A stretch of 64,000 bases of DNA. It comes from Amazonocrinis nigriterrae CENA67. Lineage in GTDB: Bacteria > Cyanobacteriota > Cyanobacteriia > Cyanobacteriales > Nostocaceae. Each line of letters starts with the position of its first letter. Position 1 is the stretch's first letter. Under the pieces are notes generated by a model, which made no database searches, was not told the DNA's origin, and saw only the letters and a program-made list of their open reading frames with translations. The stretch is from the NCBI RefSeq assembly GCF_016056305.1, contig NZ_JAECZC010000012.1, forward strand, positions 1 to 64,000. The letters run 5' to 3'. Shown here one piece after another: positions 15,766 to 25,871 of the stretch. A program made the position numbers and the translations under genes.

Positions 15766-17823
15766 ATGGAGGTCTTTACAGTTGTGAATCTCTTATCCTT
15801 TACTCTTCACAAAATCGTTAAACAAGTGATTAATCGTTTATTGGGTAAATTGCTGAAGCTGAGAAATAGACATTTGTTTATTTGTGATATGATTGTTTTT
15901 TCAATCACACCATTCTTAGCTTTGCTTCTGCGTTTAGATGGCAATGTTGAGCCTCAAGAATATATCTTAGAATTAGGAATCGCAACAATACTGTTTTTAG
16001 CAGTCAAACTAACAGTATTTTGGAATTATGGTTTTTATAAGCGTTACTGGCGCTATGCCAGTATTGAAGAACTGATATATATAGCTATGTTAATGGTGGG
16101 TGCGGTAGCTATCCAAACCATGCTATTTGAGGGAATTGATAATACATTGTATCCAGTTATTGAAACATTGCCGCGATCGCTACCACTTCTTGATGGGTTA
16201 CTTTCTTGTATTTTCATTGGCGCACTGCGTTTCAGTTTTCGGGTTGTAGAAAGAGTCAACCAACGGCAATTAGTATTTAAACCACAGGAACGAGTTCTAA
16301 TTGTTGGTGCTGGTAGTGCGGGAGTATCCCTAATTCAAGAAATGCAAAGAAATCCCCAGCTAGGGTTTCACCCTATTGCTTTCATTGACGACGATCCTCG
16401 GAAATTAAATGTATCCATTCGTGGGATTATTGTAGTAGGCGATCGCTACAAAATTCCTGATGTTGTCCAATCTCTACATATCCAGAAAGTGATCATTGCC
16501 ATGCCTACAGTTACTGGTAAAGTCATTCGAGAAATCGTCGATATTTGCAAAGCTACTGGAGTCCAAACTAGCACCTTACCTGGAATACATGAAATTCTCA
16601 ATGGTCGTGTGCGGGTAGATAGTATTCGGGATGTCAGGATAGAAGACTTACTCAGACGAGAACCCATACAGACAGAGATTGAACGAGTATCTCAATTTCT
16701 CAACGGTAAAACAGTATTAATCACAGGTTCAGGTGGGTCAATTGGTAGTGAACTTTGTCGTCAAATATTCAAATGCCATCCTGCCAAAATCATACTGATT
16801 GGACATGGAGAAAATTCTGTATTTAGCATTCAACAAGAACTAGAACAACTTGTCCAACTACTCAAAAAAGATGGCACATCCCTGAGAAACATTCCTCATA
16901 TTTACACTTTTATTGCTGATATTCGGTTTAAGTCTAGATTAAAACATGCTTTTGAGCGATTTCAACCAGATGTGATTTTTCATGCTGCGGCTCATAAGCA
17001 CGTCCCCCTAATGGAATTAAATCCACCAGAAGCAATTACCAATAATGTGATTGGTACAAAAAACCTACTAGAACTCGCACTAGAATACGATGTCAAACAT
17101 TTTGTCATGATATCCACTGACAAAGCAGTTAATCCTACCAATATTATGGGAGCTAGTAAAAGAGTTGCCGAAATGTTAGTTTTGCAAGCTGCTAAAGAAA
17201 GTGGAAATCATTATGTTGCTGTGCGTTTTGGCAATGTTTTGGGTAGTCGTGGTAGTGTAGTTCCGACTTTCAAAAAACAAATTGCCACAGGTGGGCCAGT
17301 AACCGTTACCCATCCCGATATCTGTCGTTATTTCATGACTATTCCCGAAGCAGTTCAACTTGTTTTACAAGCAACAGTCCTTGGTCGTGGTGGTGAAGTT
17401 TTAATGCTGAATATGGGTGAACCTGTAAAAATTGTTGACCTAGCCGAAGAACTAATTCGCCTTTCGGGGTATGAAGTCAACAAAGACATTGACATTGTAT
17501 TTACAGGTTTAAGACCTGGAGAAAAGTTATTTGAGGAACTTTTTGTTGAAGGTGAAGAGTATGAACCGACCCAACATAAAAAGCTATTAGTTGTCAAAAA
17601 TGCCAGCCGAATTATTCCAGATAACCTAGCTATAACTGTAGAACAATTATGTACGGTAGCAGCTAAAAATGATGCAAATTCTATCTTATTTTTGCTAGCA
17701 CAAGTAGTAGCAGGATACAAACCAAAATATTTAGAAAATAATCTGGCAATACACGCCACAACAAATAGTGTAGTTCTCACAAATTCAAATATAAATGTTT
17801 TGGCAAAAGGCACAATCAGTTAG
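15766..17823 (+). CDS. Membrane nucleotide-sugar 4,6-dehydratase (CapD/WbpM/PglF type)
   Basis: The protein has 685 residues. The first 150 hold four transmembrane helices. A Rossmann-like domain follows at about 178-300 ([26 protein letters not shown]). The extended SDR catalytic domain begins at about 316 with [13 protein letters not shown]. The motif [17 protein letters not shown] at about 450-467 carries the family's catalytic Asp-Lys and the Met-x-x-x-Lys that replaces the usual Tyr-x-x-x-Lys. Members convert UDP-GlcNAc (or similar) to the UDP-4-keto-6-deoxy sugar on the inner face of the membrane. As first gene of the cluster it would feed the DegT aminotransferase at 34356. Start choice is uncertain; a GTG nearby is possible. 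Confidence 0.9.
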   Translation: MEVFTVVNLLSFTLHKIVKQVINRLLGKLLKLRNRHLFICDMIVFSITPFLALLLRLDGNVEPQEYILELGIATILFLAVKLTVFWNYGFYKRYWRYASIEELIYIAMLMVGAVAIQTMLFEGIDNTLYPVIETLPRSLPLLDGLLSCIFIGALRFSFRVVERVNQRQLVFKPQERVLIVGAGSAGVSLIQEMQRNPQLGFHPIAFIDDDPRKLNVSIRGIIVVGDRYKIPDVVQSLHIQKVIIAMPTVTGKVIREIVDICKATGVQTSTLPGIHEILNGRVRVDSIRDVRIEDLLRREPIQTEIERVSQFLNGKTVLITGSGGSIGSELCRQIFKCHPAKIILIGHGENSVFSIQQELEQLVQLLKKDGTSLRNIPHIYTFIADIRFKSRLKHAFERFQPDVIFHAAAHKHVPLMELNPPEAITNNVIGTKNLLELALEYDVKHFVMISTDKAVNPTNIMGASKRVAEMLVLQAAKESGNHYVAVRFGNVLGSRGSVVPTFKKQIATGGPVTVTHPDICRYFMTIPEAVQLVLQATVLGRGGEVLMLNMGEPVKIVDLAEELIRLSGYEVNKDIDIVFTGLRPGEKLFEELFVEGEEYEPTQHKKLLVVKNASRIIPDNLAITVEQLCTVAAKNDANSILFLLAQVVAGYKPKYLENNLAIHATTNSVVLTNSNINVLAKGTIS

Positions 17824-17828
17824 ACATA

Positions 17829-17941
17829 GGGGAGCAGGGGAAGCAGGGGAGCAGGGAAAGATGAGGAAGAATAAATAACCAATTCCCAATTCCCAATTCC
17901 CAATTCCCAATTCTCAATGCCCAATTCCCAATTCCCAATTA
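17829..17941. repeat. GGGGAGCA and AATTCCC STRR arrays inside the cluster
   Basis: Purine-rich units at 17829-17859 are followed by about nine AATTCCC-type heptamers at 17879-17941, filling the gap between the dehydratase and the flippase genes. The array translates openly into the flippase frame, creating a false N-terminal extension. Confidence 0.85.
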
Positions 17942-17946
17942 AGTGT

Positions 17947-19218
17947 ATGCAAGAAAGTAAGGCACTAACACTACGTCGCAACTTTTCCTGGACATTCATT
18001 GGTAATGCTGTTTATGCAGGTTGTCAGTGGGGAATGCTTGTAGTTTTGGCTAAACTCGGTAGTCCAGAGATGGTAGGGCAATTTACCTTGGGACTGGCGG
18101 TAACAGCTCCCGTTATTATGTTTACAAATCTCCAACTACGAACTGTCCAAGCAACAGATGCCAAAAAACAGTATTTTTTCAGCGATTATCTAGGTTTAAG
18201 ACTAACCTCGGTAGCCTTAGCACTGCTGATTATTGTAGTCATCAGTTTATCAGGAGGATATCGGTGGGAAACATCTCTAGTTATTTTATTAATTGGTTTG
18301 GCAAAGACATTTGAGTCTATTAGCGACGTATTTTATGGGTTAATTCAGCAGCACGAACGCATGGATAGAATTGCAGTGTCGCTGATGATTAAGGGTTCTC
18401 TATCACTGCTACTACTAGGCATTGGAGTATATATATCCGGTAGTGTTTTGTGGGGTGCAGTTGGGTTAGTTTTTGCTTGGGCTATTGTGTTGTTTAGTTA
18501 TGACATTGGTAGTGGTCTGTTAATACTCAAGCAGAGGTCAAAATTACAACCATCTTGGCAGCTGAAGACTCTCACAAACTTGGTATGGCTTTGTTTGCCT
18601 TTAGGATTTGTGATGATGCTAATTTCACTCAATACCAATATTCCTCGCTACTTTATTGAGCATTATTTGGGGGAGAGAGAACTAGGAATTTTTGCAGCTT
18701 TAGCCTATTTGATGGTGGCAGGAGGTATGGTAGTGAGTGCTTTAGGGCAGTCAGCTAGCCCTAGACTAGCCAAGTATTATGCAGTAGGAAATTACATAGC
18801 TTTTCGCACACTCTTACTCAAGTTGGTAGGAATAGCTGCTTTATTAGGTGGAACTGGTGTCTTAATAGCTGTAATTGGTGGACGGCATGTCCTGACTTTT
18901 TTATATAGACCTGAATATGCTGAACAGACCAATCTATTTACTTGGTTGATGGTTGTTGCTGGCATTAACTACATATCGTCTTTCTTAGGGTATGGAATGA
19001 CGGCTGCTAGGTACTTTCGGATTCAAATGCCTTTGTTTAGTACTGTAGTAACTATCTCAGCCATAGCTTGTCTATGGTTGCTACCAAGAATGGGATTGAT
19101 AGGAGCAGCGATCGCACTAATTATCGCAGCAATTGTACAAGTCGTTTTCAGTTCAGTAGTAATTATTCATGCTCTGCATAAACACCCCCAATCTATTAAA
19201 TTAATTGAAAATAAGTAA
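17947..19218 (+). CDS. Wzx-like polysaccharide flippase
   Basis: From [17 protein letters not shown] the protein has 423 residues with about 12 hydrophobic helices spread along its length. The amphipathic start followed by a helix with the 'N(F)SW' pattern, and absence of soluble domains, place it in the MOP superfamily oligosaccharide flippase group (RfbX/Wzx). It would turn lipid-linked repeat units from the cytoplasmic to the periplasmic leaflet for the Wzy polymerase. The frame extends upstream to 17917 through repeats; ATG at 17947 is preferred. The glycosyltransferase gene starts 26 bases after its stop. Confidence 0.88.
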   Translation: MQESKALTLRRNFSWTFIGNAVYAGCQWGMLVVLAKLGSPEMVGQFTLGLAVTAPVIMFTNLQLRTVQATDAKKQYFFSDYLGLRLTSVALALLIIVVISLSGGYRWETSLVILLIGLAKTFESISDVFYGLIQQHERMDRIAVSLMIKGSLSLLLLGIGVYISGSVLWGAVGLVFAWAIVLFSYDIGSGLLILKQRSKLQPSWQLKTLTNLVWLCLPLGFVMMLISLNTNIPRYFIEHYLGERELGIFAALAYLMVAGGMVVSALGQSASPRLAKYYAVGNYIAFRTLLLKLVGIAALLGGTGVLIAVIGGRHVLTFLYRPEYAEQTNLFTWLMVVAGINYISSFLGYGMTAARYFRIQMPLFSTVVTISAIACLWLLPRMGLIGAAIALIIAAIVQVVFSSVVIIHALHKHPQSIKLIENK

Positions 19219-19244
19219 TATCTTTTAAGCAAGGATAAACCACT

Positions 19245-20357
19245 ATGGTAATTAAAAGGATTTTAGTCACAGGTGCTAGTGAATATATAAATCGCCGTCA
19301 AGGTTTATTTCAAGCAATGTCTTTATACTTTGAGCGTGTAGAATGTCTGCCATCGGGTGAATTATTTCAATTCAAAGTATTAGATATACTAGCTAGAGGC
19401 TATTACAACAAAATCTTAGAACGTATTTCACCTAATACAGCTGATAGATTTGCGAAAAATCAAAAGACGTTTATCACTAGATCACGTAATACAGAGCGTA
19501 AAATTAGGCAACTAGAATATGTTCCAGATTTAGTATTTCATGTCTTTTGTATGTTTTGCCCCTTTTGGGATAAATTTGATATCCCTTATGTGATTTATTT
19601 AGATTACACGATGGGTTTAGCTAAAAAAAATTGGTCTCCTTGGGCACCTTTTAAGGACGAAAAAGAATTTACTGATTGGTTAGACTGTGAAAAAGTAGCT
19701 TATCAACAAGCTACTCATATTTTTACTTTGGGTAATATTGTCAAGAAATCCTTGATAGAAGACTATGGAATCCAATCTGAAAAAATTACTGTTGTTGGTT
19801 CTTCAAGTCGTTCTCAAAAACTTTATCAAGGAGAAAAGAGTTTCGGGAGCAAGCAAATTTTATTTAATGGTTCAGAATTTGAAAGAAAGGGTGGAAGCTT
19901 GGTTTTAGCAGCATTTAGGCAGGTAAAAAAAGTATTACCTGAAGCCAAATTAGTAATTATCGGCGAAAAATTAGCGATCCGTGAAAATGGTGTTGAGAAT
20001 CCGGGATATATTTCATCAGCAGATGAAAAGCAAAATCTTTTTCTCAAATCAGATTTAGTAGTAGCACCTGCTTATTGTGAACCTTATGGTTTGTTTTTAG
20101 TAGAAGCTTTCAATTATGGAGTTCCCTGCATTGTTTCAGATAATGATGGGATGCCAGACATTGTTGATGATGGAGTAAATGGTATTGTGATTCCAGAACC
20201 GACTGCTGATATTTTGGCTGTAAAAATTATCAATTTACTGAGTAATATTTCTATGTTAAAAGCTATGTCATTAAATGCACAACACAAAGTCAAAACTCAA
20301 TTAAACTGGGATGTAATAGGTAAGAAAGTATCGCAAGTATTAGCTACCATCAGTTAG
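19245..20357 (+). CDS. Glycosyltransferase, GT4-like
   Basis: This 370-residue cytoplasmic protein has a GT-B layout. The C-terminal half shows ILFNGSEFERKGGSLVL (phosphate/nucleotide-binding loop with Arg-Lys), LVIIGE, and the E-x7-E motif in CEPYGLFLVEAFNYG followed by VPCIVSDNDGMPDIV. The N-terminal half is less typical and may define the acceptor. It would add one sugar to the undecaprenyl-linked repeat unit. AAGGA precedes the ATG by 11 bases. About 200 bases without a gene follow it. Confidence 0.88.
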   Translation: MVIKRILVTGASEYINRRQGLFQAMSLYFERVECLPSGELFQFKVLDILARGYYNKILERISPNTADRFAKNQKTFITRSRNTERKIRQLEYVPDLVFHVFCMFCPFWDKFDIPYVIYLDYTMGLAKKNWSPWAPFKDEKEFTDWLDCEKVAYQQATHIFTLGNIVKKSLIEDYGIQSEKITVVGSSSRSQKLYQGEKSFGSKQILFNGSEFERKGGSLVLAAFRQVKKVLPEAKLVIIGEKLAIRENGVENPGYISSADEKQNLFLKSDLVVAPAYCEPYGLFLVEAFNYGVPCIVSDNDGMPDIVDDGVNGIVIPEPTADILAVKIINLLSNISMLKAMSLNAQHKVKTQLNWDVIGKKVSQVLATIS

Positions 20358-20556
20358 TAATAAAAAATTAGGTTAATGATAACTAGATACTTATTCTTAT
20401 CTTGAGCTAAAGCTAAATTAACGAAAAAACGAACCCCCAATACCCTACTGGCTCACCACTACAGTTTTATGCGTGAGGCAAAAAAAGATTTATGAAAGAG
20501 GTCTATTTTTTATGCACTGCAAAGCGCCATGAGTATATAGGGAGAAAAATAAAATC

Positions 20557-21714
20557 ATGACATTAGGTGACAAATCTTCAATACGTATCCTTCATGTTGT
20601 TGGGGGAATGAATCGGGGAGGGATTGAAACTTGGCTAATGCACATTTTGCGACACATTGATCGCGATCGCTTCCACATGGATTTCCTAGTTCACACAACC
20701 CAGCCCTGTGCTTACGATGAAGAAATTCGTGCCCTTGGTAGTAAAGTTATTCCCTGCCTTCATCCATCACGACCCTGGTTCTACGCTAACAATTTCAAAC
20801 GTATACTAGACGAGTATGGTTCTTATGATATTGTTCACAGTCATGTTCATCACTTTAGTGGCTATGTTCTCCGTCTAGCACGGCAAGCAGGTGTACCTAT
20901 TTGCATAGCCCATTCTCATAACGATACATCTTTAAAAGAAGCTGTTGCAGGATTATATCGACAATTATATTTAATCTTGATGAAACGGTGGATTACTCAA
21001 TATGCCACCTTGGGCTTAGCAGCTAGCCGTAAAGCAGCAGTTAATCTATTTGGTTCAAGCTGGCAAACTGACAAACGTTGGCAGACGTTTTGCTGTAGCA
21101 TGGACTTGCTGCCATTTCACAACCAAACTGATCGGCAAGCTGTTCGCGCTGAGCTAGGTATACCCCCAGAAGCTTTTGTAATTGGTCATGTCGGCAGATT
21201 TGAGCAACAAAAAAATCATCAGTTTTTGTTAGATATTGTCGCAGAGATAGCTAAGCAAGAAACAAAAATGCACCTCTTACTAATAGGTGACGGATTATTA
21301 CGCCCAGATATAGAACAGAAAGTCATTCAGATGGGCTTAGCAGATCGTGTCATCTTCACTGGTCTTCGTCCTGATGTACCCAGACTCATGTTAGGAGCCA
21401 TGGATATATTTCTGTTTCCGTCCTTGCACGAAGGTCTAGGATTGGCGCTAATCGAGGCACAAGCTGCAGGGTTAGTCTGTGTATTCTCAGATGTTGTTCC
21501 CGATGAGGCAGATGTAGTTAAACCTCTAATGCAAAGAATGTCCTTATCAGAATCAGCATCCACCTGGGCAAAGACGGTTTTGGCTGCAAAAGCATCAGCT
21601 GCAACTATCTCTCAAGCCAATGCTTTACTTGCTGTAGAAAAAAGCCCTTTCAACATTGAAGTAGGTGTGAGAAAGCTAGAAAAAATCTATCAGACAAGTC
21701 TATCCAAGCAATAA
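20557..21714 (+). CDS. Glycosyltransferase, GT4 family (EpsF-like)
   Basis: The protein has 385 residues. It opens IRILHVVGGMNRGGIETWLMH, the acceptor-side glycine loop typical of exopolysaccharide GT4 enzymes, then IVHSHVHHFSG and the donor half with IGHVGRFEQQKNH, LLLIGDG and HEGLGLALIEAQAAG (E-x7-E). Retaining transfer from a nucleotide sugar is expected. It lies 22 bases ahead of the Wzy-like gene, consistent with one transcript. Donor and linkage cannot be predicted. Confidence 0.92.
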   Translation: MTLGDKSSIRILHVVGGMNRGGIETWLMHILRHIDRDRFHMDFLVHTTQPCAYDEEIRALGSKVIPCLHPSRPWFYANNFKRILDEYGSYDIVHSHVHHFSGYVLRLARQAGVPICIAHSHNDTSLKEAVAGLYRQLYLILMKRWITQYATLGLAASRKAAVNLFGSSWQTDKRWQTFCCSMDLLPFHNQTDRQAVRAELGIPPEAFVIGHVGRFEQQKNHQFLLDIVAEIAKQETKMHLLLIGDGLLRPDIEQKVIQMGLADRVIFTGLRPDVPRLMLGAMDIFLFPSLHEGLGLALIEAQAAGLVCVFSDVVPDEADVVKPLMQRMSLSESASTWAKTVLAAKASAATISQANALLAVEKSPFNIEVGVRKLEKIYQTSLSKQ

Positions 21715-21736
21715 AATAAATAATTTTTCATAATTT

Positions 21737-23035
21737 ATGTTAGAACTACCATTTTGGTTAATTCTTCTATCTTGGTCGTTTTTACCTTCCACCCAAACTT
21801 CTTTGTTCACAATTGAATCTATACCAATTAGTCTCAAAGATTTATTAATTATTCCAATAGCTGGTTTCTACTTTTTACTGCAAGTGAAAAACAAGCATCC
21901 GATTAATACTCGTTTAAAACATTGGCATCATTACTTACCTCTATTCACAGTTGTTTTGCTAATTTATGCAGCAACATCTATACAATGGAGCGGCATGGAT
22001 AAAAGCAATTGTATGGCAATGCTTTACACACTAGTTTTGACAGGTTCAGCATGTTTGCTTGCTTATTATTTAATTGCAAAAATTAAATTTACATCACTGC
22101 ATTCTTTTTTATGGAGACTAACTATTTTTGTGGCATTAGTAGGGTTATTATACACAGCACAGTCCTTCTTTTCTTTGGGATGGACAACCCTCAATGATTC
22201 CCAAGGAAACGATTTCGGTATACAGCGAGTACGCGGGCCTTTGTTTGGTTCCACCACTGGATATTTTATGTTAGTGCCAGCGTTAGGATTTGCTATTGAT
22301 GAAATACTTCAAAATCCAAGCAAACGTTTATTAAAACTCAGCATTGTTTTCTCACTTTTACTGACTATTATCAGTTTAGGCTCACGTAGTGCGTTTATAC
22401 TTCTTAGTGTTTTGCTTACATGTTTAGTTCTGTTTATCAAAAACAGAAAGTATGCTGTTATTTCTTTAGCGATAGTGTTAATTGTGACGACATCTACAAT
22501 GTTACTCTTTTATTCCAGAGCTAAGACAGATCGTCTTCAGTCTCTAGAAGATACAAGTCGTCAAGATACATACTTAACATCTTTTCAAATAATTGAAAAT
22601 CGTAGCGAACTAACTAATATTTTTGGTTCTGGTTATGGTTCTTATTGGCCTTGGTATATTCCTGATACTCAAAATCCCCGTGAAACTGGTCAATATTTTG
22701 ATTTAGTATGGAATCCTTATGGCTCTCTTTTATACCATCCTCATTCTACCTTTCTCTTATGTATTGTTGAATTAGGACTTCCTGGCCTAATTTATTTTGC
22801 ATTTATATGGTTTATTCTAGTTAAGCTCTTATTTGAAAATTTTAGAGGCGCACGATATCCAATTTTCTTTTGTGCAATTTTTACATCAGGTTTTTCAATG
22901 TTTTTTGATTTTTTTCTTTTTAAGGCTACAACAGTTAGTACCCTATGGTGGATGTTCTTATTCGGTGCTTTATGTTTGAATTATGGTGTTAGTGCATCTC
23001 AGCGGCAACATAAAATTATTAGCTATCAAAGATAA
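21737..23035 (+). CDS. O-antigen ligase/Wzy-like polysaccharide polymerase
   Basis: The 432-residue integral membrane protein has about 10-12 predicted helices and a large extracytoplasmic loop (about 275-330) that precedes YHPHSTFLLCIVELG, the usual 'H-x-x-(Y/F)-L' site of the Wzy_C/O-antigen ligase family. Another family trait is the arginine-containing ISLGSRSAFILL segment. In a cluster with Wzx and Wzc the natural role is polymerisation of repeat units in the periplasm. Wzy proteins diverge strongly, so the call rests on topology plus this motif plus context. Confidence 0.85.
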   Translation: MLELPFWLILLSWSFLPSTQTSLFTIESIPISLKDLLIIPIAGFYFLLQVKNKHPINTRLKHWHHYLPLFTVVLLIYAATSIQWSGMDKSNCMAMLYTLVLTGSACLLAYYLIAKIKFTSLHSFLWRLTIFVALVGLLYTAQSFFSLGWTTLNDSQGNDFGIQRVRGPLFGSTTGYFMLVPALGFAIDEILQNPSKRLLKLSIVFSLLLTIISLGSRSAFILLSVLLTCLVLFIKNRKYAVISLAIVLIVTTSTMLLFYSRAKTDRLQSLEDTSRQDTYLTSFQIIENRSELTNIFGSGYGSYWPWYIPDTQNPRETGQYFDLVWNPYGSLLYHPHSTFLLCIVELGLPGLIYFAFIWFILVKLLFENFRGARYPIFFCAIFTSGFSMFFDFFLFKATTVSTLWWMFLFGALCLNYGVSASQRQHKIISYQR

Positions 23036-23081
23036 TTGTTGACAAGTAAATATATACTCCTAATTTGAAAGTTTTAAAAAA

Positions 23082-24329
23082 ATGCGTAGGATAAATAAAA
23101 AAATCAATAAAAAACTTCTTTTAGGTTGCACCTTCCTCATAGTTACACTAATGATGCACTTGCTAATCAAGCCAGCAGAACCCCAATCAAGCACTAAGAA
23201 ATTGATCGAGTACGGCTGGGATGCACCGACTCCTGAATTTTTTCAGCAGCATATTAAGCAGATGGAGAAATCTCCATTTGATGGCATAATTATTAAACTC
23301 GATGCGGGGAAAAAAGTATTTAGGAAAACGTCTTATCCAGAAACAGCTTTTACCCAAAACCGAAAAGACCTTGCTGCTACTACTACCTCTAAACTTACTA
23401 ATAATTTCGTGTTGATGTGGTCAACTATGGAGAAAGGGTGGGACTGGTTCAACGATACTGATTGGACAACTGCTGAAAGCAACATTCGTAACTTTGCTAA
23501 AACAGCCAAAGTTGCTGGATTTAAAGGCATTGCCTTAGATCCAGAAACATACGGCGAGAGTCCTTGGTATTACAAAGATCAACTCCAACATGACAGCAAG
23601 ACGTTTGAAGAGTATCAAAAGCAGGTACGAAAACGTGGTGCCCAATTTATGAGAATTTTACAAACAACGCAACCTCATATGGAAGTGTTCGCCCTTGGTC
23701 TATTGAGTTGGATGAAGGGTTTGCTAGCAGAGACAACTGACCCAATTAAGTTGCAGTCGCGACTCGTCAATGATGATTATGGGCTATGGCCAGCTTTCGT
23801 CAATGGGATGTTAGATGCAGTTCAGTCAGACTCCGATATTATTGATGGACATGAACAAGCATACTACTTATACCGTGCTGCTTGGTTTGATGGCATACGC
23901 GAGATTATCCGCAAAGATGCACGGGTACTTGTGGATAAAGTGAATCAGGCGAAATACGATCGCCACGTCAAGATTGGTCAAGCAGTCTATGTTGATCTCG
24001 TACTTGACCTGTTTGAAAAGCCTACAAATAGTACTGATAACAACTGGTATGGTGTCCGAATGCCACACTTTCTTTCACCCAATGAGCGACTAAAGTTGTT
24101 AGAACACAACACTTACCACGGACTCCGCACGGCAGATCAGTATGTGTGGATACGTAGCGAAAATATGGATTGGTGGCAGAATCGAATTCCCAAAGGTGCA
24201 GAAGACGCTATCCGACGCGCCAAAGCCAAGATTCAAAAAGGAGAATCACTCCAATTCAATATCGATTCTGCTATAGACAAAGCGCTGAAGAAGTGTAAGA
24301 AAATCGTGAAAGCCCCGTGGTGCAGATAG
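23082..24329 (+). CDS. Signal-anchored protein, possible glycoside-hydrolase-like TIM barrel
   Basis: The protein has 415 residues. A basic N-terminus (MRRINKKINKK) and one hydrophobic stretch (LLLGCTFLIVTLMMHLLI) form a signal peptide or anchor; a cysteine lies in it, but without a proper lipobox. The exported part has LIEYGWDAPTPEF, PFDGIIIKLDAG, then AKVAGFKGIALDPETYG and VFALGLLSWMKGL. Strand-loop segments ending in acidic residues of this kind resemble (beta/alpha)8 glycosidases. No family can be named. Inside a polysaccharide cluster a periplasmic glycan-trimming role is plausible (inference). The gene lies 46 bases after the polymerase gene. Confidence 0.7.
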   Translation: MRRINKKINKKLLLGCTFLIVTLMMHLLIKPAEPQSSTKKLIEYGWDAPTPEFFQQHIKQMEKSPFDGIIIKLDAGKKVFRKTSYPETAFTQNRKDLAATTTSKLTNNFVLMWSTMEKGWDWFNDTDWTTAESNIRNFAKTAKVAGFKGIALDPETYGESPWYYKDQLQHDSKTFEEYQKQVRKRGAQFMRILQTTQPHMEVFALGLLSWMKGLLAETTDPIKLQSRLVNDDYGLWPAFVNGMLDAVQSDSDIIDGHEQAYYLYRAAWFDGIREIIRKDARVLVDKVNQAKYDRHVKIGQAVYVDLVLDLFEKPTNSTDNNWYGVRMPHFLSPNERLKLLEHNTYHGLRTADQYVWIRSENMDWWQNRIPKGAEDAIRRAKAKIQKGESLQFNIDSAIDKALKKCKKIVKAPWCR

Positions 24330-24361
24330 AGTAGGCAAATAAAAAATTGAGGAAATCATAA

Positions 24362-25615
24362 ATGCGAGTTTTAGTTTCAGCACCAGCTCGTTTTGCCCTA
24401 ACCAGTGACGGGAATCTATGGTCTCAAAGTGAGTCGCAAGCTTATAAATTGTGGAGCAGATATCTAAATGTTTATGATGAAGTTCATATACTTGTACGTG
24501 CCAAATTACATTTAACTCCACCAAGTGGATGGAAAAAAGTAACCGGGCCAGGAATCAAGGCGGTTCCAGTACCTTATTTTGTAGGGCCGTGGGAGTTTAT
24601 CAAAAAATACATCAGCGTCAGAAAAACTATTAGTGAGGCAGTCAAAAACGCTGAAGCTATACAGTTACGTCTACCTTGCACAATAGGTTCAGAAGTTTGG
24701 CGTTTATTACCATCACTAAGACCATACGGTGTTGAGATTATTGCCGATCCTTACGATGTTTTTGCACCAGGTTCTGTCCAACATCCCTTGAGTCCGATAT
24801 TCCGTCGGTTATTTTCTCACGAATTGAAGCAACAATGCTTTAAGGCACCTGCTGCACTCTATGTAACTAAAAAAGCTTTGCAGCAACGATATCCTTGCCC
24901 TAACTATACAGATGGAGTATCAGATGTATGCCTACCAAAAGAAATAGTCCTAAGTGCGCCCCGTCCTCTTCGTCAAGGAATTACGAGTTTTCGGCTAGTT
25001 TTTGTTGGTACAATGGCTCAACTATATAAAGCTCCAGATATCCTCATTAAGGCTGTTGCAGCTTGCGTACAAGAGGGTTTAGACCTGAAGTTAATTATGG
25101 TAGGAGATGGTAAGCATCGTACAGAATTGGAGGCGCAAGCAACGGCGCTAGGTTTGAAAGAACGTATTTATTTTCGAGGTCAACTTTCATCTAGCGATGC
25201 TGTTCGTGCTGATTTAGATCAAGCCGATTTATTTGTTTTGCCATCCTATCAAGAAGGTTTACCGAGGGCGATGATTGAGGCAATGGCACGGGGGCTACCA
25301 TGCATCGGATCAACAGTGGGCGGCATACCTGAACTACTACCTCCTGAGGATATGGTACCTCCTGGTGATGTGACTGCTTTAGCTCAAAAAATTCGAGAGG
25401 TAGTAACTGATGCAGAACGTATGGCTTCCATGTCAGCTCGCAACTTAGAGACAGCTAAAGAGTATATAGATGAAATTTTGTCTGAGCAGCGCATCGCTTT
25501 TTATAAATATGTGCGTAATCAGACAGAACTTTGGTTAAACAAACCTGAGTTTGACAGACCTCTTCCTCCCGGCCTCCCTCTCCTACAAGGCGAGGGAGGA
25601 GTAACGAAAAAATAA
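24362..25615 (+). CDS. Glycosyltransferase, GT4, with repeat-encoded C-terminus
   Basis: The protein has 417 residues. The donor half shows RLVFVGTMAQLYKAPDILI, LIMVGDG and QEGLPRAMIEAMARG (E-x7-E) then GLPCIGSTVGGIPELL, all standard for GT4. The conventional fold ends near NQTELWL (about 395). The last 20 or so residues (PLPPGLPLLQGEGGVTKK) and the stop codon come from the dispersed repeat at 25556-25664, so an ancestral C-terminus was replaced or extended by repeat insertion. Function is probably kept, because this tail lies beyond the catalytic domain. Confidence 0.9.
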   Translation: MRVLVSAPARFALTSDGNLWSQSESQAYKLWSRYLNVYDEVHILVRAKLHLTPPSGWKKVTGPGIKAVPVPYFVGPWEFIKKYISVRKTISEAVKNAEAIQLRLPCTIGSEVWRLLPSLRPYGVEIIADPYDVFAPGSVQHPLSPIFRRLFSHELKQQCFKAPAALYVTKKALQQRYPCPNYTDGVSDVCLPKEIVLSAPRPLRQGITSFRLVFVGTMAQLYKAPDILIKAVAACVQEGLDLKLIMVGDGKHRTELEAQATALGLKERIYFRGQLSSSDAVRADLDQADLFVLPSYQEGLPRAMIEAMARGLPCIGSTVGGIPELLPPEDMVPPGDVTALAQKIREVVTDAERMASMSARNLETAKEYIDEILSEQRIAFYKYVRNQTELWLNKPEFDRPLPPGLPLLQGEGGVTKK

Positions 25616-25664
25616 GGGTTTTACTCCCCTCTCCTTGTAGGAGAGGGGTTGGGGGAGAGGTCGA
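25556..25664. repeat. Dispersed double-hairpin repeat (copy A)
   Basis: Two adjacent hairpins occur: CCTCCCTC...GAGGGAGG at about 25573-25600 and ACTCCCCTCTCC...GGAGAGGGGT at 25623-25650. They are joined by AACGAAAAAATAAGGGTTTT. The same arrangement in opposite orientation is found at 43506-43579 and its mirror. The element overlaps the 3' end of the upstream glycosyltransferase gene and may also act as its terminator. The rest of the gap up to 25871 shows nothing further. Confidence 0.8.
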
Positions 25665-25871
25665 AACAGTATTCATCGAACTTCTAAGAAAACGCAGTTT
25701 TCTTTCGCCATTCCCGTAGGTGCGCCTGCGTTGGAGACTCACGTTAAACAACAGTAATCAGCAGACTGTATTGCTGAAAAACTCGACTCCTTGGTGAATG
25801 TAGCAGTACTACTCCTAGAATAATTTGTGATTTGAGGTCTAGTTTGATAAACCTTACTAATTTCAGTATTT

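Noticed and set aside
17917-17946. Upstream start of the flippase gene
   Set aside because: The extra codons lie within the heptamer array; ATG 17947 begins a normal Wzx N-terminus.
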